Shown: in pieces, positions 34,068 through 45,192 of the stretch | Position numbering within the stretch: the stretch's first letter is position 1 | Layout: the number at the start of each line of letters is the position of its first letter | Notes under the pieces: model-generated | Told to the model about the DNA's origin: nothing | Seen by the model: the letters and a program-made list of their open reading frames with translations, nothing else | Databases searched by the model: none | Assembly: GCA_903772945.1 (NCBI GenBank) | Contig: CAICTM010000413.1 | Span: 1 to 64,000 of the forward strand | Length of the DNA: 64,000 nt | Source of the DNA: Seminavis robusta | Lineage: Eukaryota; Bacillariophyta; Bacillariophyceae; Naviculales; Naviculaceae | Direction: 5' to 3' | Made by a program: the position numbers and the translations under genes

Positions 34068-37000
34068 ATGGTCAACAGTTCTAAGAAGCGTTTTGCCGCC
34101 GCTCGAAATGCAGCCAATGTGTCGCCCAGTGGATCTTCTCAACAGAGCAACTCTCCCCAAAATGGCACCTCGGCATTTTCGTCCGAAGCCACTGCCCACT
34201 TTTCCGATGAAGATACCACACCCATTCCATCTCTGCATGGAAATCTTGTGAGGAATCGATTCTGGAGAGACCCACTGGAGTAGGTTCAATTACTGCGCCG
34301 TAGCTTGTGCTGTGATGTGCTGTGTTGTGAGTCTTTTGTATTCGTATTTCGATCGGCGCTCATTTTTTTTGTTCATTCGATTCCTTTTTTGTCATGCAGA
34401 TTCTATGAACCATTGGAGATACTGGGAGAAGGATCTATGGGTAGCGTGTCCAAGGTCCGAAAGAGGAATGAAGTGATTGGAGGGTCCGCCAGGTCTGCGT
34501 ATCTCAAAACACATGGTAAACCCAAGGGCTTCTTCGGCTCCTTTTTTCAGTTTTTACCTTTTTCGCGACACAATTCCGATGCTTCGTACACTTTTGGTTC
34601 CGGTTCCACCAACCGACGCACTCAACAACAACCCAAACAACACAACTGTTTTGCGCTATTCTGCTTTCCCGCGCGGCACAAGAAAGATTCGGCTTTACTG
34701 GACCCAATCATGGAAGACGACGATGGAGCAGACGGCAAAAAGAGTCAAGATCAGGGATGTTGGGGAGCTTGGTTTGGTGGTGGGGCTACTAGTGTCGAGA
34801 GTAGTAGGCATGATGGCAGTGGTGGAAAAGCAAGCAGACATCAAAGTTTCTCCCCGAAAGATAGCTTTTCCGAACAGAATGACGACGACCTACTGAAACA
34901 AGAAGATTACGAAGCCATTGAACGACAGGTGCAAAGGGCACTCAAACATTCTACCTCTTCATTGATTACATACGGTCACAAAGATGCAGTCTATGCGCTG
35001 AAATCAATCCACCTTGACAGGGTTTCCAATTCTGACTTTATGAAGGAGCTCAAGAATGAAGGTAAGACGAAACCAAGGAGAGAATACACTGTACCATACG
35101 AACATTCATTTTCAATCAATCAGCCTCATGATATTATATGACAACAACGCAATAGTCGCCATTTTGAAGGAGCTGGATCATCCACATATTGTGAAATGCT
35201 TCGAGACCTTTCACTATAATGCAAGGTAAGGAAACGGCTACTGAATGAATGAAACATTCCTATGTTTATGGCTGCAAGTACTCATGACGATGATGCATGT
35301 GAATTCGAGTAGTCTATTTTTGGTCTTGGAAATTTGTTCAGGCTCGGATTTGTATTCACGAGATCCTTACATGGAGGCCAGCGCGTGCACTATAATACGC
35401 TCTGTCCTCAGTGCTGTGGCTTACATGCATTCCAAGAAAATCACTCATAGAGGTGAGCAGGTAGTTGTTGGTCTCTTCTTGATGATGTGAGGTAACATCG
35501 CGCTCACAATTCGATCATTGTTCGTTCTTGCAGATTTAAAGGTAAGATTGAGCCTGCCGGTATCCGTAGTGGATTTACAGTGCTTTGTAATTGTAATTAT
35601 CAAGTCGCCAACCAGTACTTCCCGTCCAGTATGAAAACATCATGTTTTCCACTCAAGACCCTGATTCCGAAGTGAAGGTAAGCCATAGTCGCGTTGGGTG
35701 GCACCTGCCATTGATTTGTATTTCCATCGTCTCACCTGCAACTTCGTTTTCTCTCGCCCCGCACAGATCATAGACTTTGGCTTGAGTAAGAAGTATGCCG
35801 ACAAAGCACGCTTGCATGATTGTGTAGGGACTGTGTACGTGCTGCCCAGACGAGAATGTCACGATATCGTGTGATTGTTTTGATTCTCAACTTTTGCCTT
35901 GCGGCGACGTACTCAGGTACACAATGGCACCAGAGTTGCTCACAGGCGGATACACAGAGTTGGTGGACGTCTGGAGTGTAGGTGACCTTCGCCGTGGTCT
36001 TTCAAGTTTCAGATTGCCGCGTGCGGTATGAGACTCAAGCGTTTTCTTCAACGTTGTTTGTAGGTGGGCGTCATTGCATTTATGCTTCTCTCCAGTTCCA
36101 TGCCTTTCTTTGGGAAAGACCGGTAAGCATTGATCGACTGAATGGGGTGCTTCACAATGTGGAGCGTCAATGCCCAGGGCCACTAACCACAACGATGCTC
36201 TGTTTTGATGTGTGCCCTTAGCAAGCAAGTGATAAGGCGCATCGTCAAAGGGCACTATCAGTTCATCAGTCGACGCTGGAAAACCGTCTCGTCGGGTGCT
36301 AAGGCCTTCGTTGTAAGACTTTTGCAAGACAAGCCTGACAAACGCCCATCTGCAGCAGAAGCCTTGGCTGACCCATGGCTTCGCAAATGGGACTTTGATT
36401 GCTCGGGCTTTGCTCCCGAAGTGGCAATGATGGACAAGGTGCAAGCGACAATCCAAACATACTCTGGGTACGGCAAACTGAAAAAGATTGCCTTGATGCT
36501 GATTGCGTACCGGTCAAGCAGTGAGGAGATTGGCTCCTTGCGTTTTATGTGGGACGTTTTCGACAAAAAGCACGACGGAGAAGTGACGTTGGAGGAGTTC
36601 AAAGCCGTCCTTGTCGCATATGAATATTCCGACGAAGAGTTTGAGAGGATGTTCAACGCCATGGACTTGGATGGAACGGGGCTTGTTCATTACAGCGAGT
36701 TCCTCGCGGCAACAATTGAATCTCACGGATCCATTAGTGAGGAACAAGTTGCAGAGTGCTTTGACAGGTATGGATGTTCGTTTGCTGGCCTGTTACATCT
36801 TTTTGCTTCTCTGCCTGTCACTCAAGCTTGTTTGGATGATATATCATTCGATGCAGGCTCGACGCCGACGACAGTGGCTATATTACCAAAGCTGATATTG
36901 TATCCCTGTTGGGTGGTGGCATTCCGCAGTCATACATCGACGACATAATGGCTGAAGCAGATATTGACAACGACAAAAGGATATCGTAAGTGCGGGCCAA

Positions 37001-37517
37001 TGAAGTCAAATTGTATCATCGAGTGATGCCCTCACGACCTCCATTTTGAATGTATTTGTCCAGATACCGCGAATTCTTGGGTTTGTGGGATCAAAAGGGA
37101 GATGCAAAGATGAAACGAGATCACGAAGATGTCAAGAAACGAAGACACCGCCGTGCAGATTCGGCCATGTCACAAGCTTCCTTCTCGTCTGATCTTTCTG
37201 ACGACGAATTTGATGACTTCGATATTAACCCTACCTTCTCTTTTGAAGCAAACGAGATTGCGAAGATGTTGGAAGCGCCAAATACTCCTGTGAGCGGCAG
37301 AAGAATATCAGCAGTGAATGTTTTTGTACTTGAGAAAGATAAGTCTCTCCGCTCGCAATCTCTTCGGAACAGTGCCCATCAAGCAGCAATCGCGAAGAGC
37401 GGCGTGGAATATGGATCTCCTCCAGCCAGCGGCACCACTCTCGTGTCTGGGAGCGTTGATGCGCAGTATGCCTCGCCTCCAAAATCCATGGGTGCACGGA
37501 GCATCCAAGTTGCCTAG
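34068..37517 (+). CDS. Calcium-dependent protein kinase with a ~185-aa insert in the N-lobe, 12 exons (818 aa)
   Basis: Exons: 34068-34279, 34400-35061, 35156-35225, 35313-35452, 35534-35541, 35630-35677, 35767-35834, 35917-35977, 36064-36122, 36222-36767, 36857-36985 and 37064-37517. The glycine loop (LGEGSMGSVSKV) and the catalytic Lys (VYALKSIHLDR) are complete, but about 185 residues lie between them, containing Cys/Phe-rich patches (CFALFCFPARHK), an acidic stretch and GGG-rich sequence. The catalytic loop HRDLKYEN is coded across three exons, the middle one only 8 nt. IIDFGLSKK, YTMAPELL and WSVGVIAFM follow. EF-hands: DKKHDGEVTLEE, DLDGTGLVHYSE, DADDSGYITKAD and DIDNDKRISYRE. A ~140-aa C-terminal tail is basic, then Ser-rich. 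No N-terminal Gly2 is present, unlike the other two CDPKs. Confidence 0.92.
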
Positions 37518-37645
37518 ACAAACACAATAATAGCGTCCCTACCGTGTGTCTTAATTAACAAACCGGAACCTCTACAACGTTGTAGCATTCCCTGCTTGGA
37601 AAGTAGCCTGTGATCTACAGTATCTCGGGACCTTGTTACATGTAG

Positions 37646-39026
37646 CTATGATTTTGCCTTCTCTGATTCCAATCCACTACTGTTCTCGCTACCGGTATTG
37701 GTTCCTGGCGTGGACGCGTCACCCCCCTGGGCTACCACGTTCCCTTTCTTTTCTGTGGCATTTCCCTCCAACGGCGCTTGCGCCACCCCTGTGTCATCTT
37801 TCTCCGAGCCCGAGGCTGCTTCTTTTTCAGCCTTTTCTTTTCGCTCTCGTTGTCGTTTGCTGGAGAAGGGCTTGTGAAAAGCATCATGCAGTCTTGTCAC
37901 CTTTACCTGTCCCAACCCCGGAACCATTCCCAGCTCATCCTTGGTCGCAGCCATGATGGCCTTTACCGAGGAAAACTGTGAGAGCAGCGAGGCAGCATCT
38001 GTTTTATTGACACCTGTGCCCCCAGCGAGAAAGTCAGCTGCCTGGTCGGCAAAGTTTGTTTTTTCCTTTCTCATAATGAGGGAGCAGTCATTACCATCTA
38101 ACGCCTTGTATGACTCCAAATACCTTGCAGCTTCCTCTTCCGTCCAAGCGAGTATCATGGTGAAGTTTTGCTGGACTGCCAATTTGTTGAGATACAGCAA
38201 TGTGGATTGATTGTCATCCATGTCGACCAGGACCAAAAGGACTCTCAGCTGGAAATCAGTTCTTAGTTCAGCAATTCGTTTGTGAATGTACTGGGGATGC
38301 AGATTGTGGTATTTCAATGACAGAAACTAAAAGGATTCACCGGCAAGTTGGTGATAAGATTCAGGCAAATGGCGCCGCAACACGTAGGCAAGCCGCCTTT
38401 ACTAGCAGGCAAGCTGCACTTACCAGAGCACAAGAGGTTGGACTAAGCAGGTAATCTGGCACCATTCTCGAGTAGGCGAATGGAACGTTTCGAATAAAAT
38501 TCAAGATGCCATTGCCCCTTTGTTTAGTGGATACACTGAGTACATGAGGCTGTATCATTGCGTGGTGATCCCGATCGGTCATGGTATCTTCAAAGGCACG
38601 CTGTTCAGCTCGCTCATGTGCATTATTGGCACCCGCATTCTTTCCATCTGCAGTAGCTTGCTGAAAATATTCTGTCTCGTCAATGGCCCCAAAAGCTTGC
38701 GAAAAGGAAGATCCTGCAAAGGCTTGCAATGCCGGTGGTTGAGAATCTCGAGCAATTTGGGGTTTATCAGCTCGCTTTTGGGGGCGATCATTGTCATTTG
38801 TAGTAGGATTATTTCTCTTGCTGCTGGTTCCAATGCTGGTTCCTGCCGATGTCGCCGCTGTCTTGGGCTTCTTGGAAGCATAAGGATTCTTCTTGGCAGC
38901 GTATGGATTCCTTGCTCGCGCCACGGCCGCAATGTTCCCACTGCCACCTCCTCTATTTTCGTTTGTCGGGCCACCTGACGGTGGTGGTTTTTGCTGGCCA
39001 CTCGAAGGGTTTGTTGTTGATGCCAT
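37646..39026 (-). CDS. ERCC1: DNA excision repair protein ERCC1 homologue (427 aa)
   Basis: Two exons, 39026-38424 and 38326-37646, joined in phase 0. ERCC1 pairs with XPF in the nucleus to make the 5' incision in nucleotide excision repair and to process crosslinks. The N-terminal ~140 aa are low-complexity (Ala/Lys/Asn, NPYAAKKNPYASKK). The central domain is typical: KQRGNGILNFIRNVPF, VPDYLLSPTSCALFLS, KYHNLHPQYIHKRI, LRVLLVLVDMDD and ILAWTEEEAARYLESYK. The tandem helix-hairpin-helix that binds XPF follows (VNKTDAASLLSQFSSVKAI, LGMVPGLGQVKVTRLHDAF). After it comes a charged tail with Lys/Glu then Ser/Gly repeats. It is divergent from the RING gene across 446 bases. The XPF partner is not in the window. 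Confidence 0.94.
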
Positions 39027-39472
39027 AGTAGTATATCTATGGGATCATAAAGCTATGAGGAAGGGATAATGTGGCTAAGTCGTGAAGTCGTGCCATGGTC
39101 CATGGTCAGCACTTCTTTGGAGGGATGGAGGATAGCGGTACACTGGTAACTGGTACCGATAGTGCGGGTTACAACATGTACTCGTCGAAAAATCTAAAAG
39201 TTTGTAAGGGTTAGAGTTTCTCCACGCTGAGCCACCATTGCTCCACGCTACCTGGTACGTGTACTGTACGATCTGTTGCCCTGTCCATCTGGTTCAAGTT
39301 TTTTATGGAAGCTGCAACGGCGCCTCGGATACTCTCTCCTCTTACAGTTACTCATACTAGCTAGTAAAAAGGACGACATAAATATCTTGTTGTTTTCCCA
39401 AGAAGCTTCAGTTCTGAACATTTGAGTGCCATCCAGGTTCGCTTTGGAAAGACTAGAAAAACTACTGTTACC
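39027..39472. promoter_or_regulatory. Divergent intergenic region between ERCC1 and RING gene
   Basis: 446 bases holding both promoters. GGTACCGATA- and GGTACGTGTACTGTACG-like palindromic sequence lies around 39120-39270, and CTAGCTAG at 39357. Nothing else is recognised. Confidence 0.5.
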
Positions 39473-40051
39473 ATGGGCATCAACCCTGACATCTTGGCTC
39501 ACCAGCCCGTCAACAGAGACTTGGTTTGTTTGATTTGTCTGGAAGTTTTGCACAAGCCAACGACCGTTTGTGGAAATGGCCATTGTTTTTGCTTGGATTG
39601 CATCAAGCTTTGGGAAGGGTCAAGACGACGTGCCTGCCCTACTTGCAATCAACCAATGATGCGGCAAAAACCTCTGAACCGCATCCTCCAATCGGTCATC
39701 ATGGATCTACAAGTGCGGTGCCCAGAGAAGTATGCCTTGACAGAATCTACTGGTGACTCAGCCAGCGTGGAATGTCCGTTGCAGTGCTCATGGATTGGAC
39801 CCTTGTCGAGCTATCTCGAAAAACACAAACATGATTGTTACTTCAAGAAGACGGAAAGCTGCCCCTTATGCAAGCGACAAGTCCAATGGACACAGTTCTC
39901 CAACCACATCGAAAAAGAATGCCCCGTGGCGCGCAACCAAAAAGGCGGCCCAAGCCGTGCCACTGAATCGTCTTCTCGCTCCTTTGCACAAGGCATTCTT
40001 ATTGTTGGAGGCGTGTTCGTCTTGTCTCTTTTGTTTGTCCGAGGAAATTAA
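39473..40051 (+). CDS. RING/TRAF-type zinc-finger protein with C-terminal anchor, probable E3 ubiquitin ligase (192 aa)
   Basis: Single exon starting at the first ATG (MGINPDIL; Gly2 may be myristoylated). Residues ~18-57 form a C3HC4 RING: CLIC...CGNGHCFCLDC...CPTC, which recruits a ubiquitin-charged E2. TRAF-type Cys/His pairs follow (VECPLQCSWIG...HKHDC, CPLCKRQVQW...HIEKEC), a layout like NRDP1/TRAF-family ligases. The last ~20 residues are hydrophobic (GILIVGGVFVLSLLFV), predicting a tail anchor in an intracellular membrane with the RING facing the cytosol. The substrate is unknown. Confidence 0.88.
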   Translation: MGINPDILAHQPVNRDLVCLICLEVLHKPTTVCGNGHCFCLDCIKLWEGSRRRACPTCNQPMMRQKPLNRILQSVIMDLQVRCPEKYALTESTGDSASVECPLQCSWIGPLSSYLEKHKHDCYFKKTESCPLCKRQVQWTQFSNHIEKECPVARNQKGGPSRATESSSRSFAQGILIVGGVFVLSLLFVRGN

Positions 40052-40533
40052 TTGGAGAGAAACAAGAAGCATTTCTACTTGCGCAGTCTAGAGATTTGCT
40101 GCATTCCGTTGGGCTCCCTCCATGGATGTTTCAGGCCAAATCGTACCAATGGAGAACCATTTGCATTGTTCTACATATATAAATCTAAGAGATAGCAACC
40201 GAGAAATCGCCATATCGTTTTTCACTTTGTTGACAGCCAGGATCCAGGACCTTATCCTAGCTACATAGTAACGATTTTCCTGTGTTGCGCTGGTAACTGC
40301 ACCACGCTTCTCATCTGACAGTGGAAGTTGCCGTGGAAACGAATTTGAAAACCTGAACCCTTTGGTCCAGCATCAGTCCAAATCATGGATGGCCATTGGA
40401 TTTTGTGCGGGTTCTGGAGCTTCGGCTTGATGAGCATCTCGATCCAAGTGATGGCAATACAATTCTAAAGCCCACTGGCAAAGAACAGCAATTGTCGTGG
40501 AAGTAGTAGTCTAACAGGTAGTATCAATCGAGC
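40052..40533. other. Intergenic, no gene recognised
   Basis: About 480 bases between two plus-strand genes: the 3' UTR of the RING gene and the promoter of the RlmN-like gene. No repeat or RNA gene is seen. Confidence 0.5.
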
Positions 40534-42331
40534 ATGAGACAAGTTTTCTTTATTGCACTCTTCCTGATGTCTGTGGTTGAAAGGATATGCGCCTTTGGCA
40601 CTCGTCCCAGGCCACTGACTGCCTACTCGCGTCATTTCACGGGCAGTTCTATGAAAGCGTCAGTCCAAGAATCAAGAGCAGAAACAAAGAAACAGCGACC
40701 CGCCACGGGCACTATATCAATGAGTGTGAAGAAGGTCTCTGGAGGCCAACTTAATTTAAAACACCAAGAGGAGCATCAGCCCCCTCTGATGAACCTGTTC
40801 ACAATCAGCAAAGAAGATTTGACAGATATTATGGGATCATGGGGGTATCCGCGATATCGGGCGGACCAAGTGTATCACTGGATCAAGGACAAAGGTGTGG
40901 TGAATGTGGATGAAATGCACAACATTCCAAAAAAGTTGAAACAAGACTTGGCCAAGTTTTCGTCTTCATCCTCAGAACAGTCGGAACAGGAATTTGTAAC
41001 TGGAAATCATGCCACCTCTGCTGGAGGAGCTCTAGAAGTCATACGAGAACAAGTGAGCCCCAAAGATGGAACCGTAAAACGTCTCTATAAATTGAGAGAT
41101 GGACTTTTGATTGAATCCGTACTCATGCCTTATGATGATGGACGCTGGACAACCTGCATCAGCAGTCAGGCGGGATGCGCTCAGGGTTGCGTCTTTTGCG
41201 CTACCGGTAGGTATACCGTATTGACAATCATCACTGAGTGGAATGGTATTCATTCTTTTTGGTTGGGGATTCATTCTGACTTACATGAACGTTCGTTTCT
41301 CCACAGGACAAAATGGATTTCAACGACAATTGACTTCCGATGAAATTGTGGAACAGGTCACTCGATTCTCGACTTTTCTCAAATCGAATCAGCTGGAGGT
41401 TCCAAAAGGAAACCGAAAGCGACACGGAAAACAACAGCGTCTTTCCAACGTTGTTTTCATGGGAGAAGGAGAACCTCTCGCCAATTTCAGAAACGTCATG
41501 GAAGCAGTGCCACGCATTCAAGAGTTGGTACGACCGGATTGTCACTTGCACAGATGGCAACAGCTCTTTCTTGCTGTCCTCACACTGTCGTATCTCCTAT
41601 ATATTGCTAACTAACAGGCAGGCATCGGGGCCCGAAAGATTACTATATCGACAGTGGGCATCGTACCAAACATTCGCAAGCTAATGGAATCGCCCATACA
41701 GGTCCGCCTCGCGGTAAGCTTGCATTGTGCTAACGATTTTGAACGCTCGGCATTGCTGCCTGCCAATCGACGATTTGGTGGCCTCCAAGAGCTCATGACG
41801 ACACTCTATGACTATATTGAAACAACGGGCCGACGATTGACGTTGGAATGGGCTTTGATTGAAGGTGAAAATGACACCCCCCGGGTAGCAAGACAGTTGG
41901 GGGACCTTCTGCTTCAATACAAGTTGCGTCGTGATATGGTTCATGTGAATGTGATTCCTCTGAATCCCACAGGCGGCTACAAGGGGACTGCATCGGGCAA
42001 GAAGCGTGTCGATGAATTCATTCGAATACTTGATGAAGAGTTTGGCGTTTCCTGTACTCCCAGGGTTCGTCGAGGCATCGATATTGATGCAGGCTGTGGT
42101 CAACTGAAAGCAAAAGAGCTGGAAGCAGAAGAGAGGGAGGAAGAGTTGAAATTGCAAAGCTCAGTGGACAAGCCATATGTTTCAGTTGAGTCTACCACAG
42201 TGGACCTGGATAGTTCGGAATCAACAATTTGCATGAATGAAGACGGAGAGATTAGCGATGTTACCTTTCACGGCACAGAAGCAGATCGGCTGATATCGAT
42301 GGTGAAAGGATCAGTTGTCAAGGATGTTTGA
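40534..42331 (+). CDS. RlmN/Cfr-family radical SAM rRNA methyltransferase, probably plastid (535 aa)
   Basis: Exons: 40534-41206, 41307-41527 and 41618-42331. RlmN enzymes methylate C2 of A2503 in 23S rRNA (and A37 in some tRNAs). The leader [21 protein letters not shown] is a signal peptide followed by Phe (CAF), the diatom plastid-import pattern, so the target is probably plastid rRNA or tRNA. Domain features: [14 protein letters not shown] (N-terminal helical domain), [23 protein letters not shown] with the CxxxCxxC iron-sulfur motif, [35 protein letters not shown] and [12 protein letters not shown]. The catalytic Cys near the C-terminus is probably that in [13 protein letters not shown], as in the family. 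A ~75-aa acidic tail follows. In exon 3 the AG giving Ala-Gly-Ile-Gly-Ala-Arg keeps the frame. Confidence 0.93.
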
Positions 42332-43337
42332 GTACTGCAGTGCTCAACAATTCACACCACCTTCATTATTTCCACGGTTTTGTCTCCTGGGAGGTTGCGC
42401 ATCTTATGCGTATGGTAGGCACACCTTCAATGCCCCTGCAACCGGTTGGATGTTTCACGGTGGGTTTGGAAGCAATTCTCAATCAAGAGGAGAGCGAAAA
42501 CACATGTGGACCGGTATAGCCAGCAATCCTTCCATAATTGGGCGTAGACATTGACACTACTAGAACACCCATTCAACAAAACCGCCGATAGTGCAGGTCA
42601 GAGTGTAATAAACCATTCCGTACCAAGGAATCATTCATCATTCGAATCAAAGGGGGTATCCCAAGTGTCCTTCCTCGATTGTGAGTGTGTCTCTTGCATT
42701 GCAGAACCGTGGATGCTAGCTGGTAGCTTAGCTAGTACCGGTAGAGCCGGTACTAGTACTGTATCCCTAATATACAACTGTAGTCACATGATCGAGGGTA
42801 TGTGGAAAGGGGGAGTTGTATCGACTGGTGGGACTTACCCTGTAGTCATAGTAGTGAGTTCGCCCCTACTTAGGCCTAAGTATGGTTATCCTTTATTGGG
42901 GTATGGTAATACATAAAAGTCATTGAGAGTATTTTGCCGGGGAAAACCAGGCATTTGAGGGTATCCGATACTACTCAAAATAGTACTGTGGGTTGTATCG
43001 GCAACCCCAAAATACAACTTTTCGCCTAAGTATCTTTACCAAAATACAACTTCAATCGTACGAAGAACAACTAGTCACACACAAACGTTCCGCGAAACTC
43101 AAAGACTTAAGGGTACGGAACGCCTCTCTTAGTACTGAGAGAGGGGAAACACCCAGATGTACGCTCCGAACCAACGCATGTATCCCGTAGTACGGTGCAC
43201 TTGGCCATTGGATGCAGTCAGTCGATTTTCATTATCTCCAAATCTTCCATAAATTTCGATGGACGCAGTTGAAAAGGCGAAGCTATCGCTGTTTGTTATC
43301 TACTCGCTGTTTTGTTACTCTCGCTCTTTTGTCGACA
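42332..43337. other. Intergenic, palindrome-rich, 5' flank of the Crypton-like element
   Basis: About 1 kb with no supported gene. Features seen: CTAGCTGGTAGCTTAGCTAG and ACCGGTAGAGCCGGT around 42716-42760, an ACTTAGGCCTAAGT palindrome near 42870, and a repeated CAAAATACAACTT at about 43006 and 43038. The left border of the tyrosine-recombinase element should be here but is not defined. Confidence 0.5.
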
Positions 43338-45167
43338 ATGGCGAGAAAGAGGAAGTCGCTTGACCAACAATACCGGCCGGCCCTCACCAGGTTTATGTCT
43401 TGGAAGCATGGCCGGCAGACACCATATGGTACCACGAGGAGGTTTACACAGGTATGTTGGTTCGTTGGCTCCTTCGCCAAATCTGTCATTTTGGTCGGTC
43501 GCTCCACGATTTCACTCTGCCGCTCACACCATGGTCGCTCTTCTTCATTTTTTGTTCTTGTTCTTCAGGACCAGCTCCTAGACATTACCCCTACTGATGT
43601 CGCCCAGTTCCTCAACTTCCTTGCCTATGGAAAGATCAACCCAGGGCCCAATGACCGCCCCACCCAGAAGAGATCTACCACTCTTGAACAATACAAGAAG
43701 GCCATCAGCCACTTCCATCCGAATCGCCACGCATCATGGACTGTTGGTCCCAATGTTGGGAATCCCACTCGATCCAGGTGTGTCAACGAAGTGATCAAAG
43801 CTGTGAAGAAGGCTGAGGTCAGGAAGCAGGGCAGGAAATGCAATGTCAAGAGGGATTTGAAGATCCGGGAATTCCGCAAGACCATTCGCATTGTGGAACG
43901 CGATGGAGGAGCGAACATTGACACGACGATCAAGATCCCAACCATGTTGAAGGTTCAGTTTCACTTGATTGGCCGCACTGATGATTTGACCAACATGGAG
44001 ACTTTGGATCTGCGCAGCCACTCCAAGTTTCCAAACTTCGCTCTTGAAACCAAGGTATCCTGGAGCAAGAATGTCCAGGAGGAGCGTGCTTGTCCCAACC
44101 AAATCCTGCTGGGTGCCGCTGACCCTGACTTTTGCGTCCTGATTTGCCTTGGCTATTTGGATCGAGACAAGACTTGAGAGGGGACACGGTGACCCGAAGT
44201 TCCTTTTCGGTCACTACCGTGTGACGATGAAGAAGCGTTCCTGGCCGCCATTGAAGCTCTGGACAACGACGAAGAGCTCGATGAGACGACGATCGAGACG
44301 GAGCCTGACCGAGTCAACGCCTGGTACCAACGGGCTTTGAAGAAGGCTTGGAAGGACCCTGAGTTTGTGGAGCTTGCCGCTCAAGTCCAGGGAAGCCTCG
44401 GTACCCACAGTGTGCGCAAGCTGCCTCCAACCTATGCTGCTGAGTGTGGGATTACCCAGGCCGAGAATGAGACTCGTGGTCGCTGGAAGGGAGAGAAAAA
44501 TGGACACATCGTCCATGTTTACATCAACTTGGAGCAGCTTCCCACCGACGCCAAGGTTGCTGGAACGCTCGCTGTGGTGGTCCGTCAAGTACAGCATCAA
44601 GGCTGACAGCGGTGTTGACCATGGGTTCATTGGTGAGCATGTTTGTCCGAAGATCTGCGACTTCTTCGCTGACGACCCACGCAACAACATCGCCATGGTG
44701 CTTGGTCCAGCCTTGCTTTGGGCTGCGATGGAACCTGGCTTGGAGCATATGATGACGGCTGAGATTCGCAACAGCATCCAGACGGAGTATGCCCAGCTTC
44801 GAACCACTTTGGATGAGGATCCTGGGGCCGACTACAACCCAGTGGCCAAGATCCCTCTCACAATCTACAAGGTAGCCAATGCATTGCACATTACTGAGTT
44901 TGCTCCCACCGCCCAGGTCCAAGCTGGTGCTGAGCCCTTGGTTGGAGGTGCTCCTGTGGTGTCAACATGGAACAGCTCAACCAATTGCTTGCTCTCCAAC
45001 ATAGGACTCAGCAGGCGATCGAGGAGGCCCAGCAGATCTTGGCACAGGACATCAGCTCGTTGAGGGGCTATGTCTCGACCAACATTGCCATTGTCAACAA
45101 GAATATTGGGAGGATCAACCACTTCCAGTTGATCGCGAGGGGTGGTGGCAACGGTGCTCCAGGCTTC
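43338..45167 (+). mobile_element. Crypton-like tyrosine-recombinase transposon, decayed, running into an assembly gap
   Basis: A transposase of the tyrosine-recombinase type is spread over several plus-strand frames. Exon 1 (43338-43451, MARKRKSLDQQYRP) and 43569-44177 are joined by a 117-nt GT-AG intron. The second part carries the probable first catalytic Arg (FHLIGRTDDLTN) and KVSWSKNV. A further frame (about 44220-44606) carries the HxxR box (GTHSVRKLPP), RGRWKG and HIVHVYINL with the likely nucleophile Tyr. Later frames (to about 44980, then 44967-45167) hold a helical C-terminal region. About three frame changes show that this copy is not intact, or that the sequence near the gap is poor. 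Cryptons are DNA transposons that integrate with this enzyme; a stramenopile clade (CryptonS) is known. No reverse transcriptase was seen. Confidence 0.65.
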
Positions 45168-45192
45168 NNNNNNNNNNNNNNNNNNNNNNNNN
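45168..45192. other. Assembly gap (25 N)
   Basis: A run of 25 N's. Its true length is unknown; the sequence on its two sides belongs to different genes or elements. Confidence 0.99.

Noticed and set aside
43212-43337. Extension of the Crypton recombinase upstream of 43338
   Set aside because: The frame is open but has no ATG and no conserved sequence; the ATG at 43338 begins the recognisable protein.
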